DNA of 36,737 bases from MWBF01 sp964614645. Its GTDB lineage: Bacteria > Chloroflexota > Anaerolineae > CG2-30-64-16. The DNA is taken from NCBI GenBank assembly GCA_964614645.1, contig CAZTMA010000041.1, positions 1 to 36,737 on the forward strand. Direction: 5' to 3'. A program made the translations under genes and the position numbers. Below the pieces are notes generated by a model that saw only the letters and a list, made by a program, of their open reading frames with translations, was not told the DNA's origin and made no database searches. Shown here piece by piece: positions 23,130 through 31,581 of the stretch (its first letter is position 1; the number at the start of each line of letters is the position of its first letter).

Positions 23130-24719
23130 ATGATTGGACGGCCGTGCGCTGGGACCGATGTGCTGCTCGTAGGCTATGAGGATCAAGAAAACCTCGGCTT
23201 GCGGTCCATCCTGGCCTATCTGCTTGCCTATGGCTACTCGGCGCAGTTAGCTCCGTTTTACCCTGGTCGCGAGGATGAGCTTGTGGCAGTTGCCGCACTG
23301 ACTCGACCGCGCTTGATCGGTTTTTCGCTCATCTTCCAATACTCCCTTGGTGATTTTGCCCAGCTAATGCAGCAGATGCGGGAAGCGGGGATCGATTCGC
23401 ACTTTACCGCCGGTGGGCACTTCCCAAGCATTAGGCCCAAAGATACGCTGGAGTTGCTACCCGAGCTGGATAGTGTCGTATGCTTCGAAGGCGAGGAAAC
23501 GCTCGTCGAGTTCCTGGGATGTTTGTCACAAAGAGACCGTTGGAATCAGGTTCGGGGTCTGGCGTTTCGCGGGGCGAATGGGATTGTGCTCACCTCCCCT
23601 CGCCCGCTGGTCGCTGAACTCGATAACCTGCCGTGGGTTCATCGCGATAAATCGTGCATGCTATTGGCCGGTGTACCCGTTGCCTCGATGCTTGCCAGCC
23701 GTGGCTGTCTCTTCAACTGTTCCTTCTGCAGCATCCGGCGTTTTTACAGCGGCGCGCCGGGTCCGCTACGCCGCGTGCGCTCGCCGCAGTCAGTCGTGGA
23801 TGAGATGGCGATGCTGTTCAGAGAGAGGAATGTGTGCGTCTTTTTGTTCCAAGACGATGACTTCGCAGCACGTACTAGTGGGCAACGCGATTGGCTGACC
23901 GCATTCCTGAGTGGACTGAGAATGGCAGGGCTGGCAGATCATATTCACTGGAAGATATCGTGTCGGGTAGACGATCTGTGCCCGGCGGTCCTTGACACCA
24001 TGCTTGACCACGGCTTGATCGCTGTCTACCTGGGAGTTGAGTCAGGTAGCGAGCAAGGGCTACGTACCCTTAACAAACATACTACGGTGTCCAGGAATCT
24101 GTCCGCGATCGAACTGCTCAAGAGCCGCAACGTTGCGTTAGGCATCGGTTTCATGTTGTTCGACCCCGCTTCTACTGTCGAGACCGTGCAAGAAAATCTC
24201 GACTTTCTGCAGACTACTGGCAAGGACGGCTACTTTGCGATCAACTTCTGCAAATGCTTGCCCTATGCCGGAACTGCCGTCGAGGCCGAGCTTCGCGCTG
24301 CCGGACGTCTACGAGGCACCGAGGCGAGACCGGATTACGACTTCCTAGATCCCAGGCTGGATGCCTACGCATTCCTTGTGCAACGTATCTTTGCACGGCG
24401 TAACTTCTCGACTGATGGTCTTGTTTCGCGATTTACGCAGGCGGACTTCGAGCAGCATCTTGTCCGCGCATTTGGCTTCCAGAGCCCATTAGACACGCGT
24501 CATGCCAAACTGCGGACTTTGATGGGGCGCTCAAACACACTGGCGATCGGAACTCTGAAGGCTTTACTGGACATCGTATTGACCCATGGAATCAAGTCCT
24601 ACCTTGATCAGCACCAAGCCATACTCAGTCTGGCCAAGCAGGAATGGCAGCATGAGGTAGAGACTGAGATGGAACTGAATCTGCTAAACGCCGAGGCGGT
24701 TCGCGTGCTCTCAGAGTGA
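23130..24719 (+). CDS. B12-binding-type radical SAM enzyme, likely RiPP maturase
   Basis: This 529-residue protein starts at ATG 23130 with AAAGGAGG seven bases upstream. An N-terminal Rossmann-like cobalamin-binding domain (about 8-150: VLLVGYEDQENLGLRSILAY, GFSLIFQYSLGDF, TAGGHFPSIRP) lacks the D-x-H-x-x-G motif, as in many members. The radical SAM domain follows with the 4Fe-4S motif RGCLFNCSFCSI (Cys193, Cys197, Cys200), FLFQDDDFAA, and YLGVESGSEQGLRTLNK (about 310). The C-terminal 120 residues are helical and unassigned. Related enzymes methylate or cross-link peptides with NHLP or Nif11 leaders, which fits the 82-aa peptide at 16115. It is the last gene of the island transcript. Confidence 0.9.
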   Translation: MIGRPCAGTDVLLVGYEDQENLGLRSILAYLLAYGYSAQLAPFYPGREDELVAVAALTRPRLIGFSLIFQYSLGDFAQLMQQMREAGIDSHFTAGGHFPSIRPKDTLELLPELDSVVCFEGEETLVEFLGCLSQRDRWNQVRGLAFRGANGIVLTSPRPLVAELDNLPWVHRDKSCMLLAGVPVASMLASRGCLFNCSFCSIRRFYSGAPGPLRRVRSPQSVVDEMAMLFRERNVCVFLFQDDDFAARTSGQRDWLTAFLSGLRMAGLADHIHWKISCRVDDLCPAVLDTMLDHGLIAVYLGVESGSEQGLRTLNKHTTVSRNLSAIELLKSRNVALGIGFMLFDPASTVETVQENLDFLQTTGKDGYFAINFCKCLPYAGTAVEAELRAAGRLRGTEARPDYDFLDPRLDAYAFLVQRIFARRNFSTDGLVSRFTQADFEQHLVRAFGFQSPLDTRHAKLRTLMGRSNTLAIGTLKALLDIVLTHGIKSYLDQHQAILSLAKQEWQHEVETEMELNLLNAEAVRVLSE

Positions 24720-24876
24720 CACGCATAAGAGCTTATCCTTGGCCCTCACCTCCTGCTAACCTCAACATGTGTTGGTCCACCCTGGTGCCAAACCGAATGA
24801 TCATGCCACCGATCGGCTTCTTTGGCAGCCTTCCTGTCCCAGGAAGCGCGGATTTGTCGTTTGTTATTGTCTCCTG

Positions 24877-24905
24877 TTGACGAGAGTGCAGGTTTGGAGT
24901 ATCCT
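24877..24905 (+). promoter_or_regulatory. Candidate promoter of the zinc peptidase gene
   Basis: TTGACG (24877-24882), a 17-bp spacer and TATCCT (24900-24905) lie about 80 bp ahead of ATG 24985. This suggests the peptidase is transcribed separately from the island. Confidence 0.45.
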
Positions 24906-24984
24906 CTTCGCATCGAGCGTAATGCTGGGCGTAATGCTATCGGATATCATTATTGATGTTGACCAGAAGAGAAGGAGAAGGACG

Positions 24985-25866
24985 ATGTCATTCAACAGGA
25001 GATCGCGACTGGATACGTCCCAAGTCGAGGACCGGCGCGGCCGGCGACCTGGGACCGCAATGGCCGTCGGCGGCGGCGGGCTGGGCATCATCGTGCTGTT
25101 GGCTGCGCTTCTGTTTGGCGTGAATCCTGCTGACCTGCAGGATATCATCGGGCAGACGGGCGTGCAGCAGCAAGTACCGGCGGGCGCGGGCGAGTCGAGC
25201 ATTGAGACCGTGGAAGAAGTCTGCAAGACCGGCGAGGACGCCAATAACCGCCAGGATTGCCGGGTGGTGGCCTACGTCAATAGCATCCAGGCTTACTGGA
25301 CCGAGGAATTCGAGCGCCGCGGCAGCCAGTACATCCCGGCAAAGACGGTGCTCTTCACCGGGTCCACCCAGGCTGCCTGCGGGGCTGCCTCAGCGGCGAT
25401 GGGGCCGTTCTACTGCCCCGCCGACCAGTCCGTCTACCTGGACCTGGCCTTCTTCGAACAACTGCAGACCCAGTTCGGCGCGATGGGCGGCCCCTTTGCC
25501 GAAGCATATGTGCTGTCGCACGAATACGGCCATCACATCCAGAATATCGTCGGCGTGCTGGAGCAGAGCCGCCCTGGTGCGACGGGGCCGCGCAGCGTGG
25601 CCGTCCAGATCGAGCTGCAGGCGGACTGCCTCGCCGGCGTGTGGATCCACCACGCGACCAGCACCGGCTACCTGACGGAGATCACCGAGCAGGACATCGT
25701 CCAGGCCCTCGACGCCGCGGCCAATGTGGGCGATGACCAGATCCAGCGCGAGACGCAGGGTTATGTCTCGCCCGAGACCTGGACGCACGGTTCGTCCGCG
25801 CAGCGCCAGGAAGCGCTCAAGATCGGCATGACGACCGGCGACCTGTCGGCCTGCTCGCCGCAATAA
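24985..25866 (+). CDS. Neutral zinc metallopeptidase, YpfJ family
   Basis: This 293-residue protein starts at ATG 24985, with AAGGAGAAGG upstream; a longer frame to the left has no ribosome site and a low-GC start. It has an Arg/Asp-rich N-terminus, one transmembrane segment (GGGGLGIIVLLAALLFG, about 29-45) and an outside domain with GPFYCPADQSVYLDLAFF, the zinc motif LSHEYGHHIQN (His179, Glu180, His183) and QIELQADCLAGVW (about 208-220). Length and motif order match YpfJ-like peptidases of about 290 residues. The substrate is unknown. Its GC-rich codon use matches the chromosome, not the island to its left. Confidence 0.92.
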   Translation: MSFNRRSRLDTSQVEDRRGRRPGTAMAVGGGGLGIIVLLAALLFGVNPADLQDIIGQTGVQQQVPAGAGESSIETVEEVCKTGEDANNRQDCRVVAYVNSIQAYWTEEFERRGSQYIPAKTVLFTGSTQAACGAASAAMGPFYCPADQSVYLDLAFFEQLQTQFGAMGGPFAEAYVLSHEYGHHIQNIVGVLEQSRPGATGPRSVAVQIELQADCLAGVWIHHATSTGYLTEITEQDIVQALDAAANVGDDQIQRETQGYVSPETWTHGSSAQRQEALKIGMTTGDLSACSPQ

Positions 25867-25888
25867 CAAACCCCTGAATCTGTTATCC

Positions 25889-25922
25889 ACACCGCCGGCG
25901 TCGCGAGACATTCCGGCGGTGT
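25889..25922 (+). terminator. Hairpin after the zinc peptidase gene
   Basis: ACACCGCCGG (25889-25898) pairs exactly with CCGGCGGTGT (25913-25922), 22 bp after the stop codon. Only a weak T-rich tail (GTTCG) follows. This is a likely but not classical terminator. Confidence 0.6.
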
Positions 25923-26020
25923 GTTCGCGTTGACCCCCGGGCGCGGAGCACGATCGCTGATCGGCTCTGCGCCTTTTGTTGCCTCCCTCCGAAGCCCCAG
26001 GTGCACTGTCATGCCAGAGT

Positions 26021-26095
26021 TTGGAGGCGCGGATCTAGCCGGTTAGGGCGTTTACGCACGCAGCTGGCTAAACCGGCTGAAGCCTCGACTCCAAT
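26021..26095. repeat. Imperfect hairpin repeat (gene-free stretch 25867-26217)
   Basis: TTGGAGGCGCGGATCTAGCC at 26021-26040 with GGTT (to 26044) pairs with 26071-26094, 18 of 24 positions matching. The right arm contains the 23-bp sequence also found at 10948-10970. The rest of this 351-bp stretch holds the terminator at 25889 and the LacI promoter and operator. I see no gene. Confidence 0.65.
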
Positions 26096-26129
26096 TCATG
26101 GCAGGGGACCACCTCTGAGATTTCAGGCC

Positions 26130-26158
26130 TTGACACCCCCATCGTTCCATGTTAATAT
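26130..26158 (+). promoter_or_regulatory. Promoter of the LacI-type regulator/sugar transporter operon
   Basis: TTGACA (26130-26135), exactly 17 bp, TAATAT (26153-26158): close to a consensus sigma-70 promoter, 60 bp ahead of ATG 26218. Confidence 0.8.
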
Positions 26159-26169
26159 CCTGATCAGCA

Positions 26170-26183
26170 CTTACACGTGTAAG
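26170..26183 (+). promoter_or_regulatory. Palindromic LacI-family operator
   Basis: CTTACACGTGTAAG is a perfect 14-bp palindrome with a central CG, as in LacI/GalR operators. It lies about 12 bp downstream of the expected start site, a position suited to repression. The adjacent regulator is the obvious ligand. Confidence 0.75.
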
Positions 26184-26217
26184 CTTATCCGTGTGAATCG
26201 TCGGAAGCGGTGGCTGA

Positions 26218-27291
26218 ATGACAACCAACCGACCTACCCAGGCTGACGTGGCTCGACTGGCAGGCGTGTCGAGGGCAACGGTTTCGTACGTCCTCAACGA
26301 CCTGGTCAACGAGCCTGTGCCCATTTCGGAAGAGACCCGCAAGCGCGTGCTGGCTGCGGTCGAGGAGCTGGGCTACGAGCCGGACGCCCGCGCCCAGGCC
26401 CTGCGGTCCGGCCAGACGAAGACCGTCGGCCTGATCATCCCCGACATGCGCAACCCGCACTTCTGGCAGACCGCGGACGGCGTCGCCCAGGAGCTGCGTG
26501 CGGCGGGATACCGCCTGCTCCTCTCCAGCGGGGATTTGGGCCCCGATTCCGGCGAAGACATCTTCAAGGAGTTGTCCGGCCGGCGCATCGACGGGCTGAT
26601 CCTGATGAGCGCCCACGTTCTCCAGTCGGCAGGTGCACAGGCGATCCTGTCCCGGCTGCTCAAGCGGCGCTTCCCGATCGCCCGGATCGGCGAACATCCG
26701 GCCATCGACTGCATCGTCTCCAACTATGAGGCTGCGACCCGCGAGGCGATGGCCCACCTGCTGTCGCTGGGCCACCGGCGCATCGGCCTGATTTACGGCG
26801 TGCGGCCGGCCTGGGATAGCGGGGGGACCGTCAGCCTGCCCTTCGATGCTGCAGGTGGGCTGGACCGCCTGCACCCCTACCAGGAGGGCCTGGCCGCAGC
26901 CGGCCTGCCGGTCGACCCGGACCTGGTGCTCACGTGCGGCGCGGATATCGAGGACGGTTATCAGGCGGCGCTGCACCTTCTCAGGCGCCCCGACCGGCCG
27001 ACCGCCCTGCTCGCGATCAACGACCTGCTGTGCATCGGCGCGCTGCGTGCGGCGGGCGACCTGGGATTGCGCGTCCCGGCCGACGTGTCGCTGGTCGGCT
27101 ACGATGACATCCCCCTGGCCCATTACCTGGTCCCGCGCCTGACGACCAGCTCCAAGGACATGGTGCGGGTCGGCCGCGAGGCGGTCAACATCCTGCTGGC
27201 CCGCATCCGCGACCCGGACCTGCCCCACCAGAGAGTCGAGATTCAGGCCCGGCTGATTATCCGTGAGTCGACCGGCCCGGCCCCGGCCTGA
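26218..27291 (+). CDS. LacI-family transcription repressor
   Basis: This 357-residue protein has an N-terminal helix-turn-helix (TQADVARLAGVSRATVSYVLND, residues 7-28) and a hinge helix ending YEPDARAQALRSGQTKTVGLI. The periplasmic-binding-like ligand domain follows: IPDMRNPHFWQTADGVAQEL, GLILMSAHVL, HLLSLGHRRIGLIYG, ALLAINDLLCIGAL, VSLVGYDDIPLAHYLVP. The insert DSGGTVSLPFDAAGGLDRLH in the ligand domain is slightly longer than usual. It heads the sugar-importer operon and probably represses it together with itself via the operator at 26170. The start ATG 26218 has only a weak ribosome site. The inducing sugar is unknown. Confidence 0.94.
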   Translation: MTTNRPTQADVARLAGVSRATVSYVLNDLVNEPVPISEETRKRVLAAVEELGYEPDARAQALRSGQTKTVGLIIPDMRNPHFWQTADGVAQELRAAGYRLLLSSGDLGPDSGEDIFKELSGRRIDGLILMSAHVLQSAGAQAILSRLLKRRFPIARIGEHPAIDCIVSNYEAATREAMAHLLSLGHRRIGLIYGVRPAWDSGGTVSLPFDAAGGLDRLHPYQEGLAAAGLPVDPDLVLTCGADIEDGYQAALHLLRRPDRPTALLAINDLLCIGALRAAGDLGLRVPADVSLVGYDDIPLAHYLVPRLTTSSKDMVRVGREAVNILLARIRDPDLPHQRVEIQARLIIRESTGPAPA

Positions 27292-27354
27292 TGGAGGCTG
27301 CTGCGATCCAATGCTGCGTGTGACTGCTGATTGTCGATGCGAAAGGGTTTCCCG

Positions 27355-28323
<969 letters not shown>

Positions 28324-28324
28324 C

Positions 28325-29170
28325 ATGAAAGCCGGCACGCTTGCACGCCTCACGCTGACCCACCTGTTCATCATCGTCCTCGGGGTGTCGATGCTCTACC
28401 CCGTCCTGTGGATGATTATCAGCTCGTTCAAGCCGAACAACATGATCTTCAGCGACCCCGGACTGATACCCAAGGTCGTGACGGTCGAGAACTACATCAC
28501 CGGCTGGCGGGGCTATGCAGGCACGTCGTTCGGCCGCTTCTTCACCAACTCGCTGGTGATGTGCGCGGTCGCCATCGTGGGCAACCTGATGGCCTGCACG
28601 ATGGCCGCATACGCCTTTGCGCGACTCAAGTTCGCGGGCCGGGGCTTCTGGTTCGCGGTGATGATGATCACGCTGATGCTCCCCGGCCACGTCACGATCG
28701 TGCCCCGCTATATCCTGTTCAATACCTTCGACTGGGTGGGCACCTACCTGCCGATCCTCGTGCCCAAGTTCCTGGCGACCGACGCCTTCTTCGTGTTCCT
28801 GCTCGTGCAGTTCATCCGCAGCCTGCCGAAGGAGCTCGATGAGGCGGCCATCATCGACGGGTGCGGGAAGTTCGGCGTGTTCTTCCGCATCATCGTCCCG
28901 CTCGCGGTCCCGGCGCTGGTGACGACCGCACTGTTCACGTTCCTGTGGACGTGGGACGACTTCTTCAACCATCTGCTGTACCTGACCCGGCCGGAGACCT
29001 TTACGGTCTCGCGGGCCCTGCGCACGTTCGTCGGCGACGCCGGCGCGGTCTCCAACTGGGGCGGCGCGCTGGCGATGTCCACGTTGTCCGTGGTTCCGCC
29101 CTTTATCCTGTTCTTCGCCCTCCAGAAGTACTTCGTGCAGGGCATCACGACGACGGGCATCAAGGGTTAG
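28325..29170 (+). CDS. Sugar ABC transporter permease, MalG/UgpE type
   Basis: This 281-residue protein starts at ATG 28325, one base after the previous stop codon. Features: the N-terminal segment LTHLFIIVLGVSMLYPVLWM, SFGRFFTNSLVMCAVAIVGN, AAYAFARLKFAGRG, the EAA loop ELDEAAIIDGCGKFGVFFRIIVP, and the C-terminal end FILFFALQKYFVQGITTTGIKG, which is the standard ending of this family. It pairs with the MalF-type subunit. An in-frame ATG at 28307 would overlap the upstream gene. Confidence 0.93.
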   Translation: MKAGTLARLTLTHLFIIVLGVSMLYPVLWMIISSFKPNNMIFSDPGLIPKVVTVENYITGWRGYAGTSFGRFFTNSLVMCAVAIVGNLMACTMAAYAFARLKFAGRGFWFAVMMITLMLPGHVTIVPRYILFNTFDWVGTYLPILVPKFLATDAFFVFLLVQFIRSLPKELDEAAIIDGCGKFGVFFRIIVPLAVPALVTTALFTFLWTWDDFFNHLLYLTRPETFTVSRALRTFVGDAGAVSNWGGALAMSTLSVVPPFILFFALQKYFVQGITTTGIKG

Positions 29171-29205
29171 TGCATCGACAGGAGGCTATGCGCATGCCAT
29201 GAGAG

Positions 29206-29220
29206 GAAGTGACACACTTC
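29206..29220 (+). promoter_or_regulatory. Small hairpin upstream of the binding-protein gene
   Basis: GAAGTG/CACTTC with a 3-base loop lies in the 93-bp gap before the lipoprotein gene. Such hairpins often stabilise the downstream message for a highly expressed binding protein. Just upstream is a second AGGAGG (about 29180) followed by ATG CGC ATG CCA TGA, a four-codon frame that may be chance. Confidence 0.3.
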
Positions 29221-29263
29221 GCATCTATCCGTTACAAATACACAACGACAGGAGGATTCAGAG

Positions 29264-30703
29264 ATGAAGGGTTTTCGCACGATCGCACTATGGGCCATCC
29301 TTGTAGTACTGCTTGCGGCCTGTATGCAGCCCGCACCGGCGGCTCAGCCGACTGCGGCTGCGCCCGAACCGGCCCAGGCAACCGCTGAGCCAGCGGCCGA
29401 GCCAACCGAGGCTGCCGCCGAGCCGGCGGAACCGGCTGCTGAGCCGACCGAGGCTGCCGCCGAGCCCGCCCCGGCTCCCGAAGGCCTGCCCGCGTACACG
29501 GGCGGCCCTGCCGAGCTTCGTCTCGGCTGGTGGGGCAACGATGACCGCGCGGCCCGCACCCAGCAGGTCATCGACCTCTTCATGGCCGCGTACCCGGATA
29601 TCAAGGTCACCGGCGAGCCCAATGGCGGCACGGCCGACCACTTCCAGATCATCGACACGCAGCTTGCGGGCAACAACGCCCCCGACCTGATCCAGTTCGG
29701 CGGCAACTGGCCCGATTACCAGCAGTATCTGGAGCCGCTCAACGGTTACCTCGGCAAGCAGCTGCTCATCGATACGCCCGAGCGCTTCGACCAGACCGCG
29801 CTGATTCCGGCCACGGCCGCCGACGGCAATCTCTATGTCGTCAGCCTGGGCACGAACACGCTGGTCCTCGCCTACAACAAGACGATGATCGAGGCCGCGG
29901 GCGTCGAGCTGCCGCAGGACAACATGACCTGGGACGAGCTGCTGGCCTACGGCCGCGAGCTCAAGGAGAAGCTGCCCGAGGGCGTGTGGCCCTTCGTGGA
30001 CAACAGCACCAACACGGCAAACTACATGAGTTACTACTTCCGCCAGGAGGGCACGCCCCTCTGGACTGCCGATGAGGGCGGGAAGTCCTACGCGACCGTG
30101 GAGACCGCACGGAAATGGCTGCAGATGTGGGCGGACATGCGCGCCGAGGGCCTGATCCCCGATGCGGACACCACGGCGACCTACGGCGAGAGCGGCCCGG
30201 ATAACTCGGCGCTCGTCGCGGGCAAGGCAGCCATCGGCCTGATCTGGAGCAACCAGGGCGCCTCCTATCAGGCGGCCATGACCGACGTGCTCGGCATGAC
30301 GACGCTCCCCGCGGGCGGCGAGAAGTCCTACGCCATCCAGATGAGCCAGTATCTGGGCATCTTCAAGGACAGCGAGTACAAGGAAGCCGCGGCCCTGTTC
30401 CTCAACTTCTTCGTGACCAGCCCGGAGGCGGGCGCAGTGCTCGAGACCAACCGCGGCATACCGTCCTCGCCTGTCGTGCGGCAGGCCATCGCCGGCGATG
30501 CCACCGAAGCCGACGCGGCAGTCTACCGCATCTACGACGCGGTCGCCGACCGCACCATCCCGCAGGACCCGAACCTCCCGAACGACCAGGAGTTCGTGAA
30601 CGAGCTGCAGTTGCTCGGCCAGGCAGTTGGGTACGAGCAATCCACCGTCGACCAGGCCGCCGAGGACCTGATGGCGCTGATCGAGCGGCTGGCGGTCAAG
30701 TAA
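29264..30703 (+). CDS. Sugar-binding lipoprotein of the ABC importer
   Basis: This 479-residue protein begins with a lipoprotein signal MKGFRTIALWAILVVLLAAC (acylated Cys20). A linker of Pro/Thr/Ala/Glu repeats (PTEAAAEPAEPAAE type, residues 21-70) follows, as seen in many Chloroflexota surface lipoproteins. The mature fold is an extracellular solute-binding protein family 1: LRLGWWGNDDRAARTQQVID, NAPDLIQFGGNWPDY, LAYNKTMIEAAGVELPQDNMTWDELL, GKAAIGLIWSNQGASY, and FLNFFVTSPEAGAVLETNRGIP near the end. AGGAGG precedes ATG 29264. It delivers an oligosaccharide or sugar to the two permeases; the exact sugar is unknown. Confidence 0.94.
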   Translation: MKGFRTIALWAILVVLLAACMQPAPAAQPTAAAPEPAQATAEPAAEPTEAAAEPAEPAAEPTEAAAEPAPAPEGLPAYTGGPAELRLGWWGNDDRAARTQQVIDLFMAAYPDIKVTGEPNGGTADHFQIIDTQLAGNNAPDLIQFGGNWPDYQQYLEPLNGYLGKQLLIDTPERFDQTALIPATAADGNLYVVSLGTNTLVLAYNKTMIEAAGVELPQDNMTWDELLAYGRELKEKLPEGVWPFVDNSTNTANYMSYYFRQEGTPLWTADEGGKSYATVETARKWLQMWADMRAEGLIPDADTTATYGESGPDNSALVAGKAAIGLIWSNQGASYQAAMTDVLGMTTLPAGGEKSYAIQMSQYLGIFKDSEYKEAAALFLNFFVTSPEAGAVLETNRGIPSSPVVRQAIAGDATEADAAVYRIYDAVADRTIPQDPNLPNDQEFVNELQLLGQAVGYEQSTVDQAAEDLMALIERLAVK

Positions 30704-30726
30704 CCGGCCGCTGGGTGTGAATGATG

Positions 30727-30762
30727 TGCGAGGCGCAGGAGCATCCGCCCCTGCGCCTCGCA
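30727..30762. terminator. First terminator hairpin between convergent operons
   Basis: TGCGAGGCGCAGG (30727-30739) pairs perfectly with 30750-30762 across a 10-base loop, 24 bp after the lipoprotein stop codon. Confidence 0.7.
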
Positions 30763-30769
30763 GCCCTCT

Positions 30770-30805
30770 GGGTTCAGCCTGCCGGAGTGCTGGCAGGCTG
30801 AACCC
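30770..30805. terminator. Second hairpin, at the end of the convergent exporter operon
   Basis: GGGTTCAGCCTGCC (30770-30783) pairs perfectly with 30792-30805. Its last base is the last base of the permease stop codon on the other strand. It probably ends transcription from the right. Confidence 0.65.
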
Positions 30806-31581
30806 TACAACACATCCCTCCGCCCGATATGCCACCCGCCCAGCAGCGCGACCAGCAGCCCCCCGCCGACCCCCACCGCGAGGAACACCGGCACGGACAG
30901 CGCCGGTTGGATCTCGTTTACAGTCGACAGCGCGAGCAGCCCGGGCATGCTCCACGGGAAGAAGCGGGCCCACTCCGACTCGAACACCAGCACGCCCGCC
31001 ACCGCGGCCCCGATGCCCGCGGCGAACGGTACGACGTAGCCCGGCCATCGGCTGCTCACCCAGAGGTGAACGGAGATGATCGACATCGCAGCCAGGTACA
31101 GCAGGCCATACCCCTTCAGCATCACCGCCCACGGGATGGCGTCCGCGTACAACCTGTAGCCCGGCTCGATCACCTGCAGGCCGAGCCCGACCAGCACGAC
31201 GAGGCCGAACATCGCCGCGTGGCTGAGCGCGACCAGCGCGAGGCTGATGACCTGTTTCGCTGCATAGAACGCCCAGCGCGGCAGCGGCATCGTGTAGAGC
31301 AGCGTCCAGTTCTTGCGCTCGTACTCCAGTCCGCTGAGCAGCGCGGTCTCCAGCGTCACGAAGAGCGGCAGCATCAGCAGCGCCCAGAAGAGCAGGCCGT
31401 TCTGGTGCAGCGAGAGCCACGCGTTGCGGTCCGTCTGCGCCAGGTGGAAGGCGCGGCCCTGCAGGTACATGGCGAACAGGATGACCGCGATGATCGCGGG
31501 CGCGAGCACCGTCATCAGCAGGGCCAGCGTGCGCTTGGTCTTCAGAACCTCCGCGCTGAGTGCGCGTGCGAATGCGTTCAT
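30805..31581 (-). CDS. ABC-2 type permease, lantibiotic-immunity-like
   Basis: This 258-residue membrane protein has about six segments: LALLMTVLAPAIIAVILFAMYL, GLLFWALLMLPLFVTLETALL, QVISLALVALSHAAMFGLVV, GLLYLAAMSIISVHLWVSS, YVVPFAAGIGAAVAGVLVF and VPVFLAVGVGGGLLVALLGG. The cytoplasmic loop LSGLEYERKNWTLLYTMPLPRW is typical of BcrB/MutE/EpiE-like permeases that expel peptides or antibiotics. The start ATG 31581 overlaps the ATPase stop codon by four bases (ATGA). It works with the ATPase encoded just upstream, under likely control of the two-component genes. Confidence 0.88.
   Translation of the reverse strand: MNAFARALSAEVLKTKRTLALLMTVLAPAIIAVILFAMYLQGRAFHLAQTDRNAWLSLHQNGLLFWALLMLPLFVTLETALLSGLEYERKNWTLLYTMPLPRWAFYAAKQVISLALVALSHAAMFGLVVLVGLGLQVIEPGYRLYADAIPWAVMLKGYGLLYLAAMSIISVHLWVSSRWPGYVVPFAAGIGAAVAGVLVFESEWARFFPWSMPGLLALSTVNEIQPALSVPVFLAVGVGGGLLVALLGGWHIGRRDVL

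Noticed and set aside
13868..24984. Attachment-site repeats or integrase bounding the island
   Set aside because: No matching direct repeats, tRNA end or recombinase gene could be seen by eye.
29180..29204. Four-codon leader frame ATG CGC ATG CCA TGA behind AGGAGG
   Set aside because: Too short to separate from chance, and the spacing to the first ATG is only two bases.
29288..31420. Long minus-strand open frame across the lipoprotein gene and part of the exporter permease
   Set aside because: It runs through two well-supported genes and the terminator pair. The composition is that of a shadow frame.
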